NCBI GenBank assembly: GCA_019894875.1
Contig: JAGXNR010000003.1
Coordinates: 1 to 64,000 of the forward strand
DNA: 64,000 nucleotides
Direction of reading: 5' to 3'
Source: Promethearchaeota archaeon
GTDB taxonomy: Archaea; Asgardarchaeota; Lokiarchaeia; Sigynarchaeales; SOKP01
Part shown: in pieces, positions 59,393-64,000 of the stretch
How positions within the stretch are numbered: the first letter of the stretch is position 1
How the letters are laid out: each line of letters starts with the position of its first letter
Program-made: the position numbers and the translations under genes
Notes under the pieces: generated by a model
What the model was told of the DNA's origin: nothing
Database searches by the model: none
Seen by the model: the letters and a program-made list of their open reading frames with translations, nothing else

Positions 59393-60262
59393 TTACCCAA
59401 GAATACTATTGAATGCAGCAGTCAGTTTAGCGGGAAATTCTCCGAAATAGCTTTGAGGATCTGCAAATAGTAGATAAAAATAGGGTTCAAATAAAGTATC
59501 TTCAACAGTTGGTCCTATCCCTGATTTGATAACGCAGACTTGAATTTGTTCATCAGAAAAGAAAGACTGTCTATATATCCATTCTAAAGGATCTATTTCT
59601 GGAATATAGCTTATACGCCTTAAGATTTCATTAACATGCTTAAGTGAGTATTTCTTGCCAAAAGCAATTATTGGGGAAAGATCGAATGATGTAATACATA
59701 TTCCCCATAAACCGTAGTCTTTCATTTCACTCATAAAGTCGTTTGCTTTGTGTTTGATTTCACTTTGGTTATCAGAAATTGTTTGTCTTGCTTTGGAATC
59801 TGTTAAAATACCAGTAATTTTATTTTCTTCATTTTTTATAATTAAATCCGCAGAATCGAGAGGAATTTTAGCATTTATAAAATTATTATAAATTAATTTA
59901 ATCTTTTCTCTCACCGAATTATGGAGCAAGAATGATTCTGTTTGAGCTGTAACCAATACATCTCCTTTAAACTTGCTTTGTTCTTGCTTTTTTTTGGGAT
60001 TCTTACTTGATTTTTTAGCTTTAAATTCAAGTCTTACAATTTTTTTATCTATATTACGAGCAAATTCGAATAAGGCTGATATTAATCCCGCCGTAAGATC
60101 AAATTTTGATTCGGGATCTAACTGATCATGAATAATAGATTTATCAGCGGAGAAATCAAAAAATCTAAGAAAAAGTTTTACACCTTCAGGTATAGGATTT
60201 ATTACTTTATTATAATATGGGAACCCAGTTGTCGAGATGATACTAAGTTCGTAGATTGTCAT
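59393..60262 (-). CDS. Longin-like domain protein, two-domain
   Basis: A 289-residue protein with a longin-like start: IYELSIISTTGFPYYNKVIN near 3-22, then SKFDLTAGLISALFEFARNI near 52-71 (helix after strand 2) and GDVLVTAQTESFLLHNSVREKI near 99-120. This order matches an Asgard longin domain. The second half (about 195-289) has another alpha/beta segment with GICITSFDLSPIIAFGKKY near 196-214. A Lys/Ser-rich loop separates strands near 78-95. Probably a regulator or partner of small GTPases. Assignment by pattern. Confidence 0.6.
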   Translation of the reverse strand: MTIYELSIISTTGFPYYNKVINPIPEGVKLFLRFFDFSADKSIIHDQLDPESKFDLTAGLISALFEFARNIDKKIVRLEFKAKKSSKNPKKKQEQSKFKGDVLVTAQTESFLLHNSVREKIKLIYNNFINAKIPLDSADLIIKNEENKITGILTDSKARQTISDNQSEIKHKANDFMSEMKDYGLWGICITSFDLSPIIAFGKKYSLKHVNEILRRISYIPEIDPLEWIYRQSFFSDEQIQVCVIKSGIGPTVEDTLFEPYFYLLFADPQSYFGEFPAKLTAAFNSILG

Positions 60263-60429
60263 TTACTTTTAAAGTCCTGAGAATTTTTCTTAGAATTCAA
60301 TATAATCCATTTTTTATTTAGATTTAAGGTTTTATGAATAAAAATAATTTATTTAATCTTAAGTTAATAAACTACTGTTAAAAAGTGTATTAAACCTTAA
60401 GGAAAAATTGTGAAAAAAAGTATATATTA

Positions 60430-63219
60430 TTAGTTGATTATAATTGCAGGTTTACTTGGGAGTGCTTGAGATGCTTTTTTCTCGGTTGATTCTTTCTCAA
60501 AAAAAACTTTGACATTACTATTATACTTCATTTCAATAATTGGTGTGATTTCATCAAAAAATTCATATTCCTCTTCTGAGGATAGACTAAATTTTGGAAA
60601 TTTACCAACATTCTTTAATATTCTGCTGACAATTTTAACGATTTGTTTACTATATTTCTTGAATTCGCTATTTTGCATCAATGTACTCATAATATCCCCT
60701 TGGTTTTTGGTTTCTTCTAACAATGGCATTAGTATTTTATAAAGATTCAATTTCCATTCATCTGCTATGATAATTGAAATGGAATTTAATTTTTCTTTCT
60801 TCATCGCTATTTTTATATTGTTTATATCATCCAAGATGTTATTCAATAAATTCCATTTATAATCTGATTCATCTGTTAGAAGGTTATTGTTATATTTAGA
60901 CCAGGGATTTAGACTCAAATATCCTTTCTTACCAATAATTTCCCAAATTTCTTCGGTCATATGGGGGGCAATAGGATGTAAAAGTATAATTAGATTTTCT
61001 CGACATTCTTCAAATATTTCCTTTTTTATACCCTCAGCTTTGTACTTACCAAGCTCTGATGTAAATTGTATTAAATTATTGACTGCATTTCTTATTGCTA
61101 AAATTTGCATGTTATCAGTGAAATCCTTAATAGTTTTATTCAAATAATACTTAATCAGTGTATCTCTAATCGTTAAATCCTTCCTTATATTTTTCGGAGG
61201 TTCTGTTAATAGTGTAAAAGTGTTCTTTATAAAACGATAAGCGTAATCAACACCCTCATCGGACCATTCTAATCCTGATGAGGGGCTAGCTCCGAATAAT
61301 ATAAAGAACCTTGCTGCATCTGCTCCATATTTACCAATAATTTCACCAGGATTTACAGTATTTCCATAGCTTTTGCTCATCTTTACAGATTTTTCAATTA
61401 GGTTTGTATTGCCACACTTCTTACACTTCATCAGTTCTAGATCTGCTTCCATGAGGAAGGCACTACAGTTAGGACAATAGGGATGAACTTTATTAATCAT
61501 TCCTTGAGTAAGTAAGGATTGAAAGGGTTCTTCAAATTTGTGAAGACCTAGATCTCGGGTAACTTTTGTGAAGAATCGTGCGTATATTAGATGCATAACT
61601 GCATGTTCAATTCCTCCTATATATTGGTCAACATTACCCCAATAATTTACAACCTCTTTGTTATATGGGAGATTTGATTCCACAGAAGGGGGATCGCAAA
61701 AGGAGAAGAAATACCAAGAACTATCTACAAAAGTATCCATCGTGTCACATTCGCGTTTTGCAGCCTCACCACATGTAGGACATTTTGTATTAATAAAAGT
61801 CTTGCTTGTTTCTAGTGGATTTCCTTCTCCGGTGAAAGACACATCTTTTGGTAAATAAACGGGTAAATCTTCATATGGTACGGGAACCATACCACACTTA
61901 TCACAATAAATGATGGGAATTGGACAGCCCCAATACCGTTGACGTGAAATACCCCAATCTCTCAATTTATAGTTAATTGTAGCATACCCTAAATTATTCT
62001 TATTTAATTTTTCCGTAATTGCGTTGATTGCGGATCGATTTTCCATGCCATCAAATTCATCGGAGTTTATAAGAACCCCATCACCTTCAAATGCTCTATT
62101 CATTTTAGATAAATTTAATTCGTAGTCATGTGGTTGAATTACTATTCTAATTGGAACATCATATTCTTTAGCAAACTCAAAATCTCTTTGATCATGTGCG
62201 GGTACTGCCATAACGGCACCTGCGCCATATTCATAGATAACAAAATTACCAATAAAAATAGGCACTTCCTCATTATTTATTGGATTTATAGCATATTTTC
62301 CAATAAACATTCCTTTTTTTTCTATTTCTATATCTGTTCTTTCAAATTTGCCTTGATGCATAACTTCATTGTATAACTTTTCAAACTCTTTCTCATAGTT
62401 AGTTCCTTTCACCCATTCACGTACCCATGGATGTTCGGGAGCGAATACCATAAAAGTAACTCCATACAGAGTATCAGGTCTTGTCGTAAAAATATCGATT
62501 GTCTTTTCTTCATTGACAATTGGGAATTTTATAATAGTTCCTTTTGATCGACCAATCCAATTTCGTTGCATTACTTTTACTTTTTCAGGCCAATCAACTT
62601 TGTTTAATCCCTCAAGCAGTTCCTCAGCATATTCCCTAATTTTAAGAAACCATTGTGTTAGAAACTTTTGATCAACAAGATTGTTACATCTCCAGCATCT
62701 TCCTCCTTGTGCTTGCTCGTTAGCTAGTACTGTAGCGCATTTCGGGCACCAATTAACATAACTCTCTTGCCTGTAAGCTAACCCCTTATCTAACATTTTT
62801 AAAAAAAACCACTGATCCCATTTATAATAATTAGGATTATGGCTATAGATCTCTCTAGTCCAATCATATGATAACCCTATCCTCTTCTGTTGATTTTTCA
62901 TAGCCTCTATATTTTTATTCGTCCAATCCTCGGGATTAGCTCCATGATCAATTGCAGCATTTTCTGCAGGCATCCCAAACGAGTCATAACCCATCGGATA
63001 AAGGACATTAAAATCATTCATTCGTTTAAATCTAGCGTAGCAATCACCAATAGTATAATTTCTAAGGTGTCCCATATGTAGTATACCTGAGGGGTAGGGA
63101 TACATCTCTAATACGTAATATTTTTTCTTCTCTGGTTCTTCTTTGACTTCAAATATTTTGTCTTCTACCCACTTTTTTTGCCATTTCTCTTCAATTTTTT
63201 TTGCGTTATATTCAACCAT
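60430..63219 (-). CDS. leuS: Leucyl-tRNA synthetase, bacterial-type
   Basis: A 929-residue class I synthetase. HIGH motif HMGH near 49-52 in [17 protein letters not shown], then [17 protein letters not shown]; editing domain [15 protein letters not shown] near 246-260; zinc-binding Cys pairs WCPKC and CWRC near 158-178 and CPTC/ECDTMD near 493-506; KMSKS in [13 protein letters not shown] near 634-646. These are bacterial LeuRS features; archaeal LeuRS differs in editing-domain placement. Therefore horizontal acquisition is likely. Charges tRNA-Leu and edits mischarged products. Confidence 0.93.
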   Translation of the reverse strand: MVEYNAKKIEEKWQKKWVEDKIFEVKEEPEKKKYYVLEMYPYPSGILHMGHLRNYTIGDCYARFKRMNDFNVLYPMGYDSFGMPAENAAIDHGANPEDWTNKNIEAMKNQQKRIGLSYDWTREIYSHNPNYYKWDQWFFLKMLDKGLAYRQESYVNWCPKCATVLANEQAQGGRCWRCNNLVDQKFLTQWFLKIREYAEELLEGLNKVDWPEKVKVMQRNWIGRSKGTIIKFPIVNEEKTIDIFTTRPDTLYGVTFMVFAPEHPWVREWVKGTNYEKEFEKLYNEVMHQGKFERTDIEIEKKGMFIGKYAINPINNEEVPIFIGNFVIYEYGAGAVMAVPAHDQRDFEFAKEYDVPIRIVIQPHDYELNLSKMNRAFEGDGVLINSDEFDGMENRSAINAITEKLNKNNLGYATINYKLRDWGISRQRYWGCPIPIIYCDKCGMVPVPYEDLPVYLPKDVSFTGEGNPLETSKTFINTKCPTCGEAAKRECDTMDTFVDSSWYFFSFCDPPSVESNLPYNKEVVNYWGNVDQYIGGIEHAVMHLIYARFFTKVTRDLGLHKFEEPFQSLLTQGMINKVHPYCPNCSAFLMEADLELMKCKKCGNTNLIEKSVKMSKSYGNTVNPGEIIGKYGADAARFFILFGASPSSGLEWSDEGVDYAYRFIKNTFTLLTEPPKNIRKDLTIRDTLIKYYLNKTIKDFTDNMQILAIRNAVNNLIQFTSELGKYKAEGIKKEIFEECRENLIILLHPIAPHMTEEIWEIIGKKGYLSLNPWSKYNNNLLTDESDYKWNLLNNILDDINNIKIAMKKEKLNSISIIIADEWKLNLYKILMPLLEETKNQGDIMSTLMQNSEFKKYSKQIVKIVSRILKNVGKFPKFSLSSEEEYEFFDEITPIIEMKYNSNVKVFFEKESTEKKASQALPSKPAIIIN

Positions 63220-63415
63220 AAAACATTAACACTTCTTTGAAAATTGGGGGTATACTTTATATTTAATATTTAAATAATTGATTCAATAAATTTTTTTGTA
63301 GAGAGACTGTTCGAGATTTTCTGATATTTCTTAAAACAACAATAATTATTATGACTAAGAAAAATTTTAAATTGTAGGAATAAAACTTAATTTTGCTACT
63401 TGACTAGGGAGAGAT

Positions 63416-64000
63416 GTGAAAGTTGAAAAAATAAGGGTTTCAATAGGGAGTGCTTCTGTTTTAGGATTAGGGTCAATGGTCAAATTCAAGAATCCCCCAA
63501 CTACCTGTTACCTTATGACATATAAAGAAGGACATTGTACTGCAAATTGTGGGTTTTGTCCGCAAGCAAGGTCATCAAAAAGTTCTGAAGAAATGCTTTC
63601 TCGAGTTACATGGCCAATTTTTCCTTTTAAAGATTATTTGACTAAGATAAAATATTTACCCTTGTCAAAACAATTTAAAAGGATTTGTATCCAGACTCTT
63701 AACTATCCTGATAATTTCAGAGATTTAATGGAAATTATTACAAAGATTAAACAGTATATCAAAGTTCCAATTTCCGTTGCTATACCTCCCATGTCAAAAG
63801 ATAGATTAAAAGAATTAAAAATAGCTGGGGTTCAAAGGATTGGAATAGCATTAGACGGTACTACTCCAGAAATTTTTAATAGAATCAAGGGTGATGAAGT
63901 AGATGGTCCATATAAGTGGAAGCAACATTTCCAGAAACTACTGGAAGCTTTAGATATTTTTTCAGAAGGATTTGTAAGTACTCACCTAATAATTGGTTTA
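63416..64000 (+). CDS. Radical SAM protein, BioB/lipoyl-synthase-like (N-terminal part)
   Basis: GTG start at 63416 with a GGGAGAG ribosome-binding site; 195 codons visible before the window edge. The radical-SAM cluster motif is C-x3-C-x2-C in HCTANCGFCPQARSS near 41-55. MLSRVTWPIFPF and a barrel-like VPISVAIPPMSKDRL...AGVQRIGIALDG near 122-146 follow, like biotin-synthase-related enzymes. Archaeal LipS-type lipoyl synthases belong to this group; a gcvH gene is in the window. The exact reaction cannot be fixed from the fragment. Confidence 0.7.
   Translation, partial: MKVEKIRVSIGSASVLGLGSMVKFKNPPTTCYLMTYKEGHCTANCGFCPQARSSKSSEEMLSRVTWPIFPFKDYLTKIKYLPLSKQFKRICIQTLNYPDNFRDLMEIITKIKQYIKVPISVAIPPMSKDRLKELKIAGVQRIGIALDGTTPEIFNRIKGDEVDGPYKWKQHFQKLLEALDIFSEGFVSTHLIIGL

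Noticed and set aside
60509..62376. Several plus-strand ORFs of 66-86 codons over leuS
   Set aside because: Opposite-strand shadows of a full-length LeuRS gene with intact motifs.

Overview
The window is chromosomal DNA of an archaeon, most likely an Asgard archaeon of the Lokiarchaeia (Promethearchaeota) type. It is strongly AT-rich and gene-dense. It carries a long archaeal ribosomal-protein operon that includes eS4, eL32, eL19 and the RNase P subunit Rpp29. It also carries genes whose closest known relatives are eukaryotic: a ribophorin I (OST1)-like protein, a large Trm112, a TFE-beta/RPC34-like transcription factor with an Fe-S motif, a Roadblock/LC7 protein, longin-like proteins, V4R/TRAPP-like proteins and a type II methionine aminopeptidase with a charged N-terminal tail. 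Leucyl-tRNA synthetase and triosephosphate isomerase are of bacterial type. The genus assignment is inference.

Layout. 1-4.8 kb: a secreted protein cut by the window edge, a PHP phosphatase, a metallo-beta-lactamase hydrolase, a longin-like protein, a membrane protein and an ECF transporter S-component. A 30-bp element with 27 identical positions lies just upstream of both the secreted-protein gene and the ECF gene. 4.6-15.2 kb, minus strand: uS19-uL22-(inserted ORF)-uS3-uL29-Rpp29-uS17-uL14-uL24-eS4-uL5-uS14-uS8-uL6-eL32-eL19-uL18-uS5-uL30-uL15-(small tail-anchored ORF). 15.4-24 kb: ribokinase plus cupin, two hot-dog dehydratases, ferredoxin, a GATase-like protein with a RING/PHD-like zinc finger, dipeptidase, NAD-kinase-like protein and GcvH. 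24-32.3 kb: information-processing genes (MptE-like, two RecA-fold ATPases, TFE-beta-like factor, FtsJ, Trm1, RuvC-like, TlyA). 32.3-41 kb: a DUF362 protein and a complete opp-type peptide ABC transporter with a 43-bp tandem repeat and a strong T-tract inside the operon. 41.3-52.1 kb: a secretion and N-glycosylation neighbourhood (UbiA prenyltransferase, M48 protease, GlcNAc-1-phosphate transferase, tRNA-Gln, Trm112, ribophorin I-like protein, Sec61beta, two glycosyltransferases). 52.1-57.1 kb: MetAP2, Roadblock, a large unknown protein and a V4R/TRAPP-like pair. 57.3-64 kb: thioredoxin, HdrC-like protein, TPI, longin-like protein, LeuRS and a truncated radical-SAM gene.

The most unusual signals are at gene-expression level. 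uS14 has no in-frame ATG, GTG or TTG after an in-frame TGA. The thioredoxin gene is interrupted at its active site by a TGA inside a perfect 9-bp hairpin in a roughly 30-nt insertion. tRNA-Gln has a 30-nt hairpin insertion in its D-loop and C instead of U at position 33. The TFE-beta-like gene has no standard start codon but an SD-like GAGGTG 8 nt before an ATC. These may be sequencing errors, non-AUG starts, or a class of short hairpin insertions removed or bypassed during expression. They are the observations most worth checking. No CRISPR array, transposase or rRNA gene was seen.
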